55,711 nucleotides of DNA from Rheinheimera pacifica (GTDB taxonomy: Bacteria; Pseudomonadota; Gammaproteobacteria; Enterobacterales; Alteromonadaceae), in NCBI RefSeq assembly GCF_900108485.1, contig NZ_FNXF01000021.1:1-55711 (forward strand). Reading direction: 5' to 3'. The notes under the pieces are model-generated. The model saw only the letters and a program-made list of their open reading frames with translations. It was not told the DNA's origin and searched no databases. Shown here in pieces: positions 18,801 through 29,695 of the stretch. Positions within the stretch are counted from its first letter, which is position 1. Each line of letters begins with the position of its first letter. Made by a program: the position numbers and the translations under genes.

Positions 18801-20266
18801 AATTTAGTATTAACAATACTCAGATTGCTGCCAATGGTGCCGCAAGCAGCACTAACCGTAGTAATGTTAATCTGACATTTAATGCCAGCGGCAGTGCACC
18901 GCTTACCATGCGCTATTCCGATGTGGGCCAGTTAGCTCTGCATGCCAGCCTGGCATTGGCGGAACAATCTCCTGATCCTGCAATAACGCTAAACGGCAGC
19001 AGCAATGCCTTTGTGGTGCGGCCGCATACGCTGGCAGTGGTGCAGGCACTGCGGCAAAACGGTAGCGCTAACCCGGCTACTCAAATCGGTGGAAATGGCT
19101 TTGTCGCTGCCTCAGAGCCATTTAATGTGGTAATGGAAGCCCGTAATGCTGACGGGCAGGCCACACCAAATTTTGGTAAAGAACTAAACCGGCAAAGAGT
19201 AGAGGCGGTATTTAATCAGCTGGTTTATCCGTCGTCAGGTAACAACGGTACCCTTAGTGGCGGTGCAGTTGATACTGCTACTGCTGCACTTAACGGGCGG
19301 CAAACAGTAACAGGCGTCAGTTGGAATGAAGCCGGCAGCATCACACTGCGGGCAAAACTGTTAAATGATACCTATCTTGGCGTTGCCGACATTTCGGCTA
19401 AACCGGTAAGTGAAACCGTAGGCCGGTTTTATCCGGATAATTTTGCCCTTGCTAGCAGTGAAGTCAGAAACAGCTGCACCAATTTCAGTTATATGTCGCA
19501 ACCGGCTCTGACCGTGAATTACCAGTTGGAAGCCAAAGGCCGCGGTGGTAATACGTTGCAAAACTACCACAGTGGTCATTATCCTGCCGGTGCTGCAACT
19601 ATGCTAACGGTAGCGCAGGACAATAGCACACGGCTGGCGGCAGAGCGTTTAGCCGTGCAGACAGCACAATGGCAGCATGGTGTGTACCGGGTACAGCAGA
19701 ATAACGTCAGTTTTAACCGGGCAGCAGTGCCTGACGGGCCTTATAGCAATATGCAACTGGGGTTGCAGATAGTGTCAGAGCAGGATAGCCGTAATTTTCC
19801 GGCATTTACGCTGGGTACTGATGCACTGGCATTAAGCGGTACGCTAAATATGCGCTATGGCCGGCTGGTACTGCAAAACAGCGGCGGCCCTGAGGATGAG
19901 CCTGTGCCACTGGCTTTTAATACGGAGTACTGGCAGGGCGGGCGTTTTATCAATAACATTGACGATAATTGCAGCTTAATCAGCAACAGTTCAGCTTTAC
20001 TGAGCACAATAAGTGGCACTCCGGCGCTAAGCATGACAGGTGTGGGCGGTGTGGTACAAAATGGCCGCTTCCCTGCACAGTCTTTAACGCTGGCGCCACC
20101 TGGTATTCCCGGTGTCTGGCAGGTTGAATATATGGCAGAACCCTGGTTGCAATATTACTGGCGTGGCGCTTCGGCGAATTATCAGCAAAACCCGCAGGCA
20201 GAGATTATGTTTGGCCGTTTTCGCGGTAATCCAAGGCAAATTTTCTGGCGTGAACTATTCCGTTAA
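15851..20266 (+). CDS. mshQ: MSHA pilus-associated giant protein MshQ with LamG domain
   Basis: A 1471-residue exported protein; the signal peptide is around MLCIMLLPVGAYA. The first 290 or so mature residues are short glycine/asparagine/valine beta repeats of adhesin type. A concanavalin/LamG-like domain follows (about residues 315-560, ending near LDEVLVYNSVL), then a second lectin-like beta domain (about 575-800). A long cysteine-containing C-terminal region resembles the DUF6701 domain of MshQ proteins. MshQ is usually the last msh gene and is a candidate tip adhesin, like PilY1 in other pili. It shares its first base with the mshP stop codon. The gap to mreB is 218 bp. Confidence 0.85.
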   Translation: MLAIYRFAMLCIMLLPVGAYAATYTMAQGSRPPCSTSWSVNVNTYTCTGDGRVTLANSDIIAASAASITLIAANGVQLGTNVTLGSNTNRVNLQAEYGTVVISAGGVIWGNVQTTSGAVSATSATINGNVQTNNTYTHNGGVVNGAINANNGVTLTGVAVSGTVTANSDVNLTGGSVAGRVTSSSNKVITNGTNLTGGATALSGFSITGGTIAGSFVLNAHNEATFTGVTMTSGSISGASTVAINNSQLGSAGNMINVSSNSGAITLSNNSVVYGVLQAPGYSSVNVQTGSQVYGQCLPNSTPASACTLYTAPRYEYRFDQSEWTGATAEVLDSIGNNHGTAFAAQTSAASAGQICRAGEFNGSSYVTVPDLSVLTGTASLSFWIKTTATGNDTVWQAPAVTGVEQSGGADDIFWGWIDSQGRIGLTKGDYNSAVANTKSSIAINNGQFRHVVLTRNAGTGAFQIFIDGTLNQSGSYNVMQGTVGNLFNDIGRVRHTNGTSFNYLNATLDEVLVYNSVLDSQEVQRLYTLQREKRDLGGEVRQCPQLPLQCLADSFTGTLSDSWITARSSGTFTPSVVNGRLRMTQNVGNQSTSVTYQRLYPAANNLVVVEFDYLAYGGNGADGMALVLSDATVTPQPGAFGGPLGYGFKPGIPGFSGGWLGFGLDEYGNYSAEGGSTNVGRRQQSVVVRGSGSGTTGYRYLRGACNNGTTNTNGNCLTPAVDGNQNNPHRYRFTIDSRQAGSTLVSVDRNTGNGFVNLIAPFNAQGQTGQAPVPENFFVSITGSTGGSNNIHELDNLSICAQRSMPVGQQINHIELTHQAAGIACVASAVQVKACLNADCSSLFTSPVSVDLSNSAGNWQTDPITLTNGVGTAYLRHPAGGVATIGVTETVPPRKAFSQTVCKVGNNSSNCQINFANAGLLFAQADGVTPLSHQTAGVAFNGVLRAIRTNTTTGACEARASGSQTVRLGFSCENPSSCIAGQQFSINNTQIAANGAASSTNRSNVNLTFNASGSAPLTMRYSDVGQLALHASLALAEQSPDPAITLNGSSNAFVVRPHTLAVVQALRQNGSANPATQIGGNGFVAASEPFNVVMEARNADGQATPNFGKELNRQRVEAVFNQLVYPSSGNNGTLSGGAVDTATAALNGRQTVTGVSWNEAGSITLRAKLLNDTYLGVADISAKPVSETVGRFYPDNFALASSEVRNSCTNFSYMSQPALTVNYQLEAKGRGGNTLQNYHSGHYPAGAATMLTVAQDNSTRLAAERLAVQTAQWQHGVYRVQQNNVSFNRAAVPDGPYSNMQLGLQIVSEQDSRNFPAFTLGTDALALSGTLNMRYGRLVLQNSGGPEDEPVPLAFNTEYWQGGRFINNIDDNCSLISNSSALLSTISGTPALSMTGVGGVVQNGRFPAQSLTLAPPGIPGVWQVEYMAEPWLQYYWRGASANYQQNPQAEIMFGRFRGNPRQIFWRELFR

Positions 20267-20469
20267 ACGCCAGCCTAATGCAGGCTGAGCGCTGGTAAGT
20301 GGTTGCTGACAGATAAATGCAGGCAATACTTGGTTTAATTGCACAAAAATGTAAGATAAGGCTATTCACACGCTGGCGAGTTACTTAGAATAAACGCCGC
20401 TATATTTACCATTGCTGCGACCTTAGTGCGGTGCAGTGCTGACCTGCCTTTGGCGGCTCAGGTTTATAA

Positions 20470-21528
<1,059 letters not shown>

Positions 21529-21556
21529 CTGAGCCATCGCCGGTGCAGGCAGCGTT

Positions 21557-22435
21557 ATGAATCAAAGTTATAGTCGGGGCTCGTCACTGCCACTGCGGCT
21601 TTTTCTGGCCGTAGTGTGCAGTGCTGGGCTGATGTTTCTTGACCGTTACACCGACAGTTCAACCCAGCTTCGCAGTTATCTTACTACCGCAGTAAGCCCG
21701 TTGTTTTATGTGGCCAGCTTGCCGGAAACCCTGTTTTCCGGCGCGTCAGAACAATTTATGTCGCAGCAGGCCGTGCTGGACGAAAACGCCCGTTTAAAAG
21801 AAACCCTGCTGCAGCAAAGTGGCCAGTTACAGCTATTGCGCTATTTACAGCAAGAGAATGAAAAACTGCGGGCTTTGCTGGGGTCTTCTGCGGTAATTGA
21901 AGATAAACGGTTGGTGGCAGAAGTGCTGGCGGTGTACAGCCATCCGTTCAGCCATCAGGTAGTGCTGAATAAAGGCACTAAAGATGGCGTAACCGAGCAT
22001 CAGGCAGTAATTGATGATCAGGGCATTGTTGGCCAGATTGTCAGCGTAGGCCCCACCAGCAGCCGGGCGCTGCTGATTTCTGATAATACCCATGCCATAG
22101 CAGTACGGGCAGAACGTACCGGTGTGCGCGCTATTGTTGAAGGCCTGGGCCAGTGGGATGCACTGCGCGTAATGCACCTGCCACACAGTACTGATATCCG
22201 CGAAGGCGACAGGTTGTTAACGTCCGGGCTGGATGGCCGTTTCCCTGAAGGCTACCCGGTAGCAAGGGTAGCGAAAATAAGCCAGGACGCCAGCCAACCT
22301 TTTATGGTGGTGTATGCTGAGCCTTACGCCTTACTCGATCGCATCCGCCATGTACTATTGTTATCCAATACGCCGCGCATGCCCGAGCCGCCAGAAGAAC
22401 CCGCGGCTGGCGCTGTACCACAGGAGCAACCCTGA
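21557..22435 (+). CDS. mreC: Cell shape-determining protein MreC
   Basis: 292 residues: a membrane anchor (about 10-30), a coiled coil (about 70-110) and the periplasmic beta-barrel MreC domain (GTKDGVTEHQAVIDDQGIVG). It bridges MreB with penicillin-binding proteins. The last base of its stop codon is the first base of the mreD start codon. Confidence 0.96.
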   Translation: MNQSYSRGSSLPLRLFLAVVCSAGLMFLDRYTDSSTQLRSYLTTAVSPLFYVASLPETLFSGASEQFMSQQAVLDENARLKETLLQQSGQLQLLRYLQQENEKLRALLGSSAVIEDKRLVAEVLAVYSHPFSHQVVLNKGTKDGVTEHQAVIDDQGIVGQIVSVGPTSSRALLISDNTHAIAVRAERTGVRAIVEGLGQWDALRVMHLPHSTDIREGDRLLTSGLDGRFPEGYPVARVAKISQDASQPFMVVYAEPYALLDRIRHVLLLSNTPRMPEPPEEPAAGAVPQEQP

Positions 22436-22917
22436 TGCGAAAAGCTGGCCGCATTGGCTTTATTTATCTGTCGTTATTTGTGGCGCTGATCCTGACAGTG
22501 ATGCCTATGCCGCAACTGGTAAAGCTGGCTCGGCCCGATTGGGTACTGCTGGTGCTGATGTACTGGGCCATGGCCTTGCCGCAGCGGATCAGTGTTGGTA
22601 CGGCGTTTTTCAGTGGTTTTATTGTTGATGTGCTGGTGGGCACTGTGCTGGGTGTTAATGCGCTGGCGTTTTCGGTGGTGATTTTTATTGTTGCCCAGCA
22701 CCATCTTAAGATCCGTAATTTCTCCGTGGTGCAGCAGTCTTTACTGCTGGGGTTATTGCTGGCGCTGTATCAGTTACTGCTATTCTGGCTTAGCCATTTT
22801 CTAACCGGCGTATACTTTATGCCGCAGTATCTGTGGCCGGTTGTTACCGGTATGCTGGTATGGCCCTGGTTGTTCTGGTTACTGCGGCGCTATCGCCGAC
22901 AGTTGAAAATTCAATGA
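22435..22917 (+). CDS. mreD: Rod shape-determining protein MreD
   Basis: A 160-residue polytopic inner-membrane protein with about five hydrophobic segments, including FIYLSLFVALILTVMP at the N-terminus. It is part of the elongasome with MreB and MreC. It overlaps mreC by one base and maf by 4 bp. Confidence 0.94.
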   Translation: MRKAGRIGFIYLSLFVALILTVMPMPQLVKLARPDWVLLVLMYWAMALPQRISVGTAFFSGFIVDVLVGTVLGVNALAFSVVIFIVAQHHLKIRNFSVVQQSLLLGLLLALYQLLLFWLSHFLTGVYFMPQYLWPVVTGMLVWPWLFWLLRRYRRQLKIQ

Positions 22918-23489
22918 GTTATCCACGTATTGCCTTAGCCTCTTCCTCTCCTCGCCGGCGTGAATTGCTGGCGCAACTCGGTGTAGATTTTCAGCTGGTG
23001 AAAGCTGATATTGACGAAACGCCCTACCCAAATGAAGCCCCCAGGCTGTATGTTACCCGCTTAGCGCGGCAAAAAGCGCTGGCCGGGCTGGCATGTTTAA
23101 CCACCGCAATGCCTGTGCTGGGCGCCGATACTATAGTAGTAGCCAATAATGAAATTTTGGGTAAACCAGCCGATTTTGCCGAGTTTAACCGCACTATGCA
23201 GTTATTGTCTGGCCGCAGCCATAAAGTGATGACAGCCGTGGCGCTTGTAAGCAGTGAGCGCACTTTGCAGCAATTGGTTAGCACTGAAGTGTATTTCAGG
23301 ACATTAACGGCGCAAGATATTGACAGCTACTGGCAAAGTGGCGAGCCGCACGATAAAGCCGGCGGTTATGGTATTCAGGGGCTGGCGGCAAAGTTTGTCC
23401 AACGCATTAATGGTAGCTATACCGCCGTAGTGGGCCTGCCATTATGTGAAACCGAACAATTATTGCAGCAGTGGCAGGAGCCGGTATGA
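22914..23489 (+). CDS. maf: Maf-family nucleotide pyrophosphatase
   Basis: Starts at 22914 with MSYPRIALASSSPRRRELLAQ, the canonical Maf N-terminus. GADTIVV and YGIQG are the family's catalytic and binding motifs. It has 191 residues. Proteins of this subgroup (YhdE) hydrolyse dTTP/UTP and modified nucleotides. The start overlaps the mreD stop and the end overlaps rng by 4 bp. Confidence 0.94.
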   Translation: MSYPRIALASSSPRRRELLAQLGVDFQLVKADIDETPYPNEAPRLYVTRLARQKALAGLACLTTAMPVLGADTIVVANNEILGKPADFAEFNRTMQLLSGRSHKVMTAVALVSSERTLQQLVSTEVYFRTLTAQDIDSYWQSGEPHDKAGGYGIQGLAAKFVQRINGSYTAVVGLPLCETEQLLQQWQEPV

Positions 23490-24952
23490 GCGCAGAACTA
23501 CTACTGAATGTGACACCCAGTGAAACCCGGGTTGCTTTAATCGAAAACGGCGTACTGCAGGAACTGCATATAGAGCGTCAGGCCAAATTAGGTTTGGTTG
23601 GCAATATGTATGTCGGTAAAGTCAGCCGGGTGCTGCCAGGCATGCAGGCTGCTTTTGTTGATATTGGCCTGGATAAAGCCGCGTTTTTACATGCATCAGA
23701 TATAGTACAGCACGATAGCCTGGCCGAGCTGGAAACCAAACCGGCAGTCAGCAAGGATATCCGTGTGCTGGTGCGCGAAGGGCAGTACTTATTGGTGCAG
23801 GTGGTAAAAGATCCGCTGGGCACCAAGGGCGCGCGGTTAACTACCGACATTACCTTGCCGTCGCGTTATCTGGTGTTTATGCCTGGTTCGCCGCATGTTG
23901 GCGTATCGCAGCGGCTGGAAAGCGAAGGCGAGCGTCAGCGTTTAAAAGATATTGTCAGCCAGAACCTGGACGACAGCGGTGGTTTTATCGTGCGCACTGC
24001 TGCCGAAGGTGCCAGCGCTGAAGAACTGGCACAGGACGCCAGATTCCTGAAAAAGCTGTGGGCCAAAATAGTTAAACGTAAACAAAAAACCCGTAAAGAA
24101 GGCGTGGTCTACGAAGATTTAACTCTGACGTACCGTATTTTGCGTGACTTTGTTGGCGCCGATCTGGAGCGGGTACGGGTAGATTCCAAGCTGACCTTCC
24201 AGCAACTGACCGCGTTTTGCGAAGAGTTTATTCCGCATTTATCGCCATTGCTGGAGTATTACCCCGGTGAGCGGCCGATTTTTGATATGTTTGATGTTGA
24301 AAATGAAATTCAGCGCGCGCTGGAGCGCAAGGTACCACTAAAAAGCGGTGGTTATCTGATCATCGACCAAACCGAAGCGATGACCACCATAGATGTCAAC
24401 ACCGGTGCTTTTGTTGGCCATCGCAATTTAGAAGAAACCATTTTTAATACCAATACTGAAGCTACCCAGGCTATTGCCCGTCAACTGCGGCTGCGTAATC
24501 TGGGGGGTATTATTATTATCGACTTTATTGATATGCAAAGCGCAGAGCATAAACGCCGGGTATACCATAGTTTAGAGCTGGCGTTGGCACGTGACAGAGC
24601 CAAAACCAATATTCACGGCTTCTCGGCACTGGGTCTGATAGAGATGACCCGTAAAAGAACCCGCGAAAGTCTGGAACATATCCTCTGTTCAGAGTGTCAT
24701 GTATGTAAGGGCCGTGGCAGTTTAAAAACCGTTGAAACGGTGTGTTTTGAAGTGCTGCGCGAAATCGTCAGGGTAAACCGGGCTTATGCCGCCGACAAAT
24801 TTGTCGTATATGTGTCGCCGGCAGTAAAAGATGCCTTAACCAACGACGAGTTTCACAGCCTGGCCGAAGTACAGGTGTTTATTGGTAAACAAATCAGTAT
24901 TCACACTGAACCTTTATACACGCAGGAACAATTTGATGTGGTGATGATGTAG
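23486..24952 (+). CDS. rng: Ribonuclease G
   Basis: 488 residues, RNase E/G family. An S1 domain lies at about 35-125, the catalytic DNase I-like part includes IDVNTGAFVG and IIIIDFIDM, and a zinc-link CSECHVCKGRG lies near residue 400. It matures 16S rRNA and degrades some mRNAs. It starts at ATG 23486 overlapping the maf stop. The next gene starts on the last base of its stop codon. Confidence 0.96.
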   Translation: MSAELLLNVTPSETRVALIENGVLQELHIERQAKLGLVGNMYVGKVSRVLPGMQAAFVDIGLDKAAFLHASDIVQHDSLAELETKPAVSKDIRVLVREGQYLLVQVVKDPLGTKGARLTTDITLPSRYLVFMPGSPHVGVSQRLESEGERQRLKDIVSQNLDDSGGFIVRTAAEGASAEELAQDARFLKKLWAKIVKRKQKTRKEGVVYEDLTLTYRILRDFVGADLERVRVDSKLTFQQLTAFCEEFIPHLSPLLEYYPGERPIFDMFDVENEIQRALERKVPLKSGGYLIIDQTEAMTTIDVNTGAFVGHRNLEETIFNTNTEATQAIARQLRLRNLGGIIIIDFIDMQSAEHKRRVYHSLELALARDRAKTNIHGFSALGLIEMTRKRTRESLEHILCSECHVCKGRGSLKTVETVCFEVLREIVRVNRAYAADKFVVYVSPAVKDALTNDEFHSLAEVQVFIGKQISIHTEPLYTQEQFDVVMM

Positions 24953-27900
24953 TGCAACGCACAAAACGGGTATGTTTTTATTGTTTACATAAGTTCTGGC
25001 TGGCACTGGCTGTTACGCTGGTGCTGCTGGCTGTGTTGATCTCCGTTTTGCGTTACACCCTGCCACATGCCGACAGTTACAAGCACCATATTGAACAACT
25101 GATTAGCAGCCGTTACGGCGCCGATGTCAGCATTGGCGAGCTTAGTGCCGGTTGGCAAAAGTATGGCCCGGCGCTGTTGCTGCGAGATGTTAAGTTGTTG
25201 GATAGTACCGGCCAATTACAACTGAGTATCAGTGAAACCCGGGTACGGCTGGATTTTTGGCGCAGCCTGAGAAACTGGCAACTGACTGCGCAACATTTTG
25301 AATTGAGTGGCCTGCAGTACTATATTGACGCCGACAGTCTGCTAAGCAGTGAAGGCGCGGCAGCACTGGACAGCGCCCCTGTTTTTGCTGCGCTGGAGCA
25401 ATTGTTTTTTCAGCAGCTGACCTATTTCTCTGTAGTAGACAGCCAACTGATACTGCAAAATGATCACAACCCGGATCTGGTTGTAGATATTAAACAGCTG
25501 GACTGGGCTAACCGCGGCAACCGGCATCAGGGCTACGGCGATTTAGCACTGGCTGGTGTTACAGCCAATACGGTGTCATTTATTCTCGATTTACACGGCG
25601 ATACGCTGGACGATGCCAGCGGCCAGCTGTATCTGGAAAGCGACAAGCTGGACGTACTGCCATGGTTTCGTACCCTGTTACCACCCAGCCAGAAACTGCA
25701 GCAGGCCAGCATCAATTTTAAAGCCTGGGGCCAGGTAGACAAAGGTTTGCTACAACGGATACAGGTAGAGCTGGCCGATAATAGCTTAAGCTGGCACCGC
25801 GGCGACACAGCCCATAGCCTGCAACTGGGCCCGGGGCAGTTGTTATGGCAGCCGGCAGCAGATGGCTGGGTATTGCATTCCGGCCCGTTAACCTTGTCGG
25901 ATCAACAACAGCGCTGGCAAGGGCTGCAGTTTCAGTTGCAGCGCAGCGAACAACAGTGGCTGGGGCAGGTAAATAACTTTTCGCTTAACGCCGTTACGCC
26001 GCTGGCGAACCTGCTGGCAGACGATATCAGTATTTTGCAACAACTGGTGGCGTATCAGCCCGCCGGTGACATACAGCAGTTGCAATGGCGCTTTGCCGAT
26101 CAACAGTGGCAGCTGCAGGGCCGGTTAGATAATGTCAGTTCGCTGGCACAGGGCGATATTCCCGGTGTCAGTAATATGCGCGGCGATTTTATTGCCACGC
26201 CAACGCTGGCCAGAATACAGCTTGAAAGTTTAGGCGGTGAGCTAAGCTGGGATGGCCTGTTCAGTGAGGCCACTGCTTACGATGTGTTGTCGGCCCGGGT
26301 GTATTTACACAACGTAGCCGGTAACTGGCAGCTGAGTATACCGCAGCTGAGTATGCACAGTGCCGATTTGCAGTTAGACGCCAGTATAAAACTAACCGAC
26401 GAGCTAAGCATTCTGGCCCGGTTGCAGCAGCTTGATGCCAGCCGGGCAGCGCATTATTTTCCGCAACGGTATATGCCGCAAAGTGTGCGCGAATATCTGA
26501 GCGACGCCATTATCAGTGGCCGGGTAAACAACGCCACTATGCTATGGCAGGGTAAACCGGCCGAGTTTCCTTACACCGAACAACAAGGCGTGTTTCAGGT
26601 ACTGACACAACTGGAACAAGGCCGTTTCGCCTTCGCCCCCGATTGGCCGCAAATAGAAGATTTAAGCGCGCAGCTGTGGTTTGAAAATGCCGCCATGACT
26701 ATTCAGTCTGCAGCGGGCAGCTTAAACGGCATTGAACTTGAACAGGGCGTTAGCGCCGTGATCCCGGATTTGTTTGATGCGCAAACCCTGGATATCCATA
26801 TTCAGCGCCAGGTACAAGCCAGTGCTGTTACGGCGTTAATGCTGCAATCGCCGTTACACGATAGCCTGGGTAAAACACTGCAGCACCTGGGCGCGCAAGG
26901 GCTGGCCGACGGTGATGTCACGCTGGCTGTCGGCCTGAAGCAAACTGCAGTGCTGGCCAGCGGCACGGTCAGTTTTACTGACGCCAGCCTTAACCTGCAG
27001 GCACCGGCAATGCAGGTGCAACAGCTTACCGGCAGCCTGAGTTTTGCCAATGACAACATCCGAGCCGATAAACTGCAGCTAAGCTGGCGCGGCCTGCCGG
27101 TTACGGCCGCCATGCAGGGCGAAAATACCGCTGATGGTTACCAGCTGGCGCTGCAGTTAAATGGCGGCCAGAACAGCCAGCAATTATTGCAGGCGCTACA
27201 TGCCCCGGCTGCTACCTTGGTGGCTGGTACAACCGACTGGCAATTGCAGCTGGCGCTGAATCTGGCAGCGGATGACATAAATTATCAGGCCCAGCTGCGC
27301 AGCAATTTGCACAACACCGCTTTGTTGCTGCCTGCGCCCTATACCAAAGCTGAAGATGAAACGGCAGAGCTAACGCTAACCGTAACCGGTAACAGCGCGC
27401 AATCTGCCATAGCGCTTGGCTATGCTCAACAAAATGGTGCCAAACAGAAGAATGCCCAACAGCTGCACTTTAATGCTTTATTGCAACACGATACCCAGCA
27501 ACTACGTCGCGCCCACCTTAGCCTGGGCCAGCAAGAACCCGTACCGGCGGCGGATGAGTTTACTATCAGCATTAACTTACCTGAGCTCGATTTTCTGGCC
27601 TGGTTTGATTTGATAAAGCAGCAGCTGGATGCCAGTGCCAGCGATACCGAGCAGCAATTTTTTCCGCGCTTAGCTCAGGTGCGCGGTAAGGTAGCGCAAC
27701 TGGACGTAGCGCCGGGAGTCAGGCTGCACAATACGGTGTTTGACGCTGAGCAACAGCCGGATCATTGGCAATTACAGTTAAATGGCACCGAGCTGGCCAG
27801 CCGCTGGCAATTTAGCAAAAACTGGCAGCAGCAGGGTATAGAGGCTGCTTTTGATTACCTGCACCTGCCACTGAGTGAAACGGTCAGCGCCAGTGAGCAG

Positions 27901-28857
27901 GCCGCCAAAGTAACCGAAAAACTGGCACTGACAGCCCAGCGCTGGCTGTTAGAGTTACCACCGCTAACAGTAAGTTGCGCCGATTGCAGCATAGGTAACT
28001 ATCGTTTTGGCCAGGTTGAAGCCCAGGCACACAGTAGCGCAGAGCGCTGGGAGCTCACCAAACTTAATGCACGTTATAAAAGACACCAGCTAAATGTACA
28101 GGGTTTCTGGCAAGACGACGGCAGTGCCGGTTACAGTGAGTTTACCGGCAAGCTGCAAAGCCCGAATATTGGCGCCATGCTGGCAGAGTTTCAGCTGACA
28201 TCCGCCATTGCCGGCAGCAATGCCGACATTAAGTTTGCGCTGAACTGGCCCGGTGCGCCTAACCAGTATGCCTTAGCGGATTTATCCGGCAATGTCAGTT
28301 ATACACTGGGCGAGGGCTCGTTAACTGAAGTCAGCGATCAGGGTTCACGGCTGTTTTCTATATTCAGCCTTGACTCACTGGTGCGCAAACTGCGGTTGGA
28401 TTTTCGTGACGTATTCGCCAAAGGCTTTTTTTACAACAAAATGAGCGGTAATCTGGCTATTGCAAAAGGTGTGGCGCAAACCAGCGATGCCAGTATTGAT
28501 GGCGTGCCGGGCAACTTACAAATTCAGGGTTATGCCGACTTGGTTAGCAAACAACTGGATTATCAGATGGCGTTTTCACCTAAAGTAACCTCCAGTTTGC
28601 CGGTGATTATTGCCTGGATGGTAAACCCCGCTACCGGGCTGGCGGCACTGGCGCTGGATGAAGTGTTTCAAAGCGCAGAAGTGATTTCGAAAATTAATTT
28701 TACCGTTACCGGTAGCTTCGAGCAGCCAGTGGTTACCGAAGTAAACCGCCATAGTACAGAAATACCAGTGCCGGTGCGGATCGCCCAGCCCGAGGCTATT
28801 ATTCAGCTGCCGGCGGCAACGCAACCAGACCCGCAAAGGAATAAACCGCATGGCTAA
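24952..28857 (+). CDS. yhdP: YhdP-family AsmA-like protein (phospholipid transport)
   Basis: A very long bitopic protein of 1301 residues with one N-terminal membrane span (about 12-35) and a periplasmic beta-rich bridge ending in the AsmA/DUF3971 C-terminal region. In E. coli YhdP works with TamB and YdbH in moving phospholipids to the outer membrane. It starts at GTG 24952 on the last base of the rng stop. A SLPVIIAWMVNPATGLAALA segment near the C-terminus is family-typical. Confidence 0.92.
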   Translation: MQRTKRVCFYCLHKFWLALAVTLVLLAVLISVLRYTLPHADSYKHHIEQLISSRYGADVSIGELSAGWQKYGPALLLRDVKLLDSTGQLQLSISETRVRLDFWRSLRNWQLTAQHFELSGLQYYIDADSLLSSEGAAALDSAPVFAALEQLFFQQLTYFSVVDSQLILQNDHNPDLVVDIKQLDWANRGNRHQGYGDLALAGVTANTVSFILDLHGDTLDDASGQLYLESDKLDVLPWFRTLLPPSQKLQQASINFKAWGQVDKGLLQRIQVELADNSLSWHRGDTAHSLQLGPGQLLWQPAADGWVLHSGPLTLSDQQQRWQGLQFQLQRSEQQWLGQVNNFSLNAVTPLANLLADDISILQQLVAYQPAGDIQQLQWRFADQQWQLQGRLDNVSSLAQGDIPGVSNMRGDFIATPTLARIQLESLGGELSWDGLFSEATAYDVLSARVYLHNVAGNWQLSIPQLSMHSADLQLDASIKLTDELSILARLQQLDASRAAHYFPQRYMPQSVREYLSDAIISGRVNNATMLWQGKPAEFPYTEQQGVFQVLTQLEQGRFAFAPDWPQIEDLSAQLWFENAAMTIQSAAGSLNGIELEQGVSAVIPDLFDAQTLDIHIQRQVQASAVTALMLQSPLHDSLGKTLQHLGAQGLADGDVTLAVGLKQTAVLASGTVSFTDASLNLQAPAMQVQQLTGSLSFANDNIRADKLQLSWRGLPVTAAMQGENTADGYQLALQLNGGQNSQQLLQALHAPAATLVAGTTDWQLQLALNLAADDINYQAQLRSNLHNTALLLPAPYTKAEDETAELTLTVTGNSAQSAIALGYAQQNGAKQKNAQQLHFNALLQHDTQQLRRAHLSLGQQEPVPAADEFTISINLPELDFLAWFDLIKQQLDASASDTEQQFFPRLAQVRGKVAQLDVAPGVRLHNTVFDAEQQPDHWQLQLNGTELASRWQFSKNWQQQGIEAAFDYLHLPLSETVSASEQAAKVTEKLALTAQRWLLELPPLTVSCADCSIGNYRFGQVEAQAHSSAERWELTKLNARYKRHQLNVQGFWQDDGSAGYSEFTGKLQSPNIGAMLAEFQLTSAIAGSNADIKFALNWPGAPNQYALADLSGNVSYTLGEGSLTEVSDQGSRLFSIFSLDSLVRKLRLDFRDVFAKGFFYNKMSGNLAIAKGVAQTSDASIDGVPGNLQIQGYADLVSKQLDYQMAFSPKVTSSLPVIIAWMVNPATGLAALALDEVFQSAEVISKINFTVTGSFEQPVVTEVNRHSTEIPVPVRIAQPEAIIQLPAATQPDPQRNKPHG

Positions 28858-29695
28858 CTGGCGTGTATCGGCCATTCAGCTAACCAGTACACCTGATCCT
28901 GCACAAAACCTGGCGCAGGTAGCACTGTACCTGCAACAGCTGGCAGATACTTATACCGACGGCCTGCCGCATTTAGTGGCACTGCCCGAATGCTTTGCCG
29001 TGTTTGGTGGGCGCGACGGTCTGCAATTGCAGTATCAGGCGCCGTTGGGGCAGGGTGTTATTCAGCAGGGCTGCTCTGCGCTGGCCAAACAGTTTGGCGT
29101 GTATTTACTGGCAGGCTCTTTACCCACCAGCAGCCCACAGCCGCAGCGTTTTAGTGCCAGCAGTATCTTATTTGCGCCGGATGGCAGCATAGTGGCCGAT
29201 TACCAGAAAATGCATTTATTTGATGTCGAAGTGAGTGACAGCACCGGCAGTTACCGCGAATCGGCCAGCACTTATCCGGGGCAGAAAATCACGCTGGTGG
29301 AACTGGCTGAGTTAAAGCTTGGCCTGACTATATGTTATGATGTGCGCTTTGCTGGCCTGGCGCAGGCGTTAGCCAGTAAAGGCATGAACCTGCTGACAGT
29401 GCCATCGGCTTTTACTAAAGTTACCGGCGAGGCACACTGGCATACGTTACTAAGGGCGCGGGCGATAGAAAACCAGTGCTTTGTGCTGGCACCCAACCAA
29501 ACCGGCGTGCATGCCAATGGCCGCGAAACTTACGGCCACAGCCTGATTATCGACCCCTGGGGCCGGGTACTGGCCGATGCCGGTACTGCAACGGGTTGGG
29601 TATCTGCAAAAATAGATTTAACTGACGTTGTGCAACTGCGGCAAAGCATGCCGCTGGCGCAACATAACCGATTTAACAGTGAGCTCAAACCATGA
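28850..29695 (+). CDS. Carbon-nitrogen hydrolase (nitrilase superfamily, Nit-like)
   Basis: 281 residues with the complete nitrilase triad: Glu in [12 protein letters not shown], Lys in DYQKMHLFD and Cys in [10 protein letters not shown]. It resembles the Nit1/omega-amidase-like group, which hydrolyses deaminated glutathione or related amides. It overlaps yhdP by 8 bp and tldD by 4 bp, so it belongs to the same transcript. Confidence 0.92.
   Translation: MANWRVSAIQLTSTPDPAQNLAQVALYLQQLADTYTDGLPHLVALPECFAVFGGRDGLQLQYQAPLGQGVIQQGCSALAKQFGVYLLAGSLPTSSPQPQRFSASSILFAPDGSIVADYQKMHLFDVEVSDSTGSYRESASTYPGQKITLVELAELKLGLTICYDVRFAGLAQALASKGMNLLTVPSAFTKVTGEAHWHTLLRARAIENQCFVLAPNQTGVHANGRETYGHSLIIDPWGRVLADAGTATGWVSAKIDLTDVVQLRQSMPLAQHNRFNSELKP

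Noticed and set aside
20271..20287. CAGCCT/AGGCTG hairpin after mshQ as a terminator
   Set aside because: No T-run follows, so an intrinsic terminator cannot be claimed.
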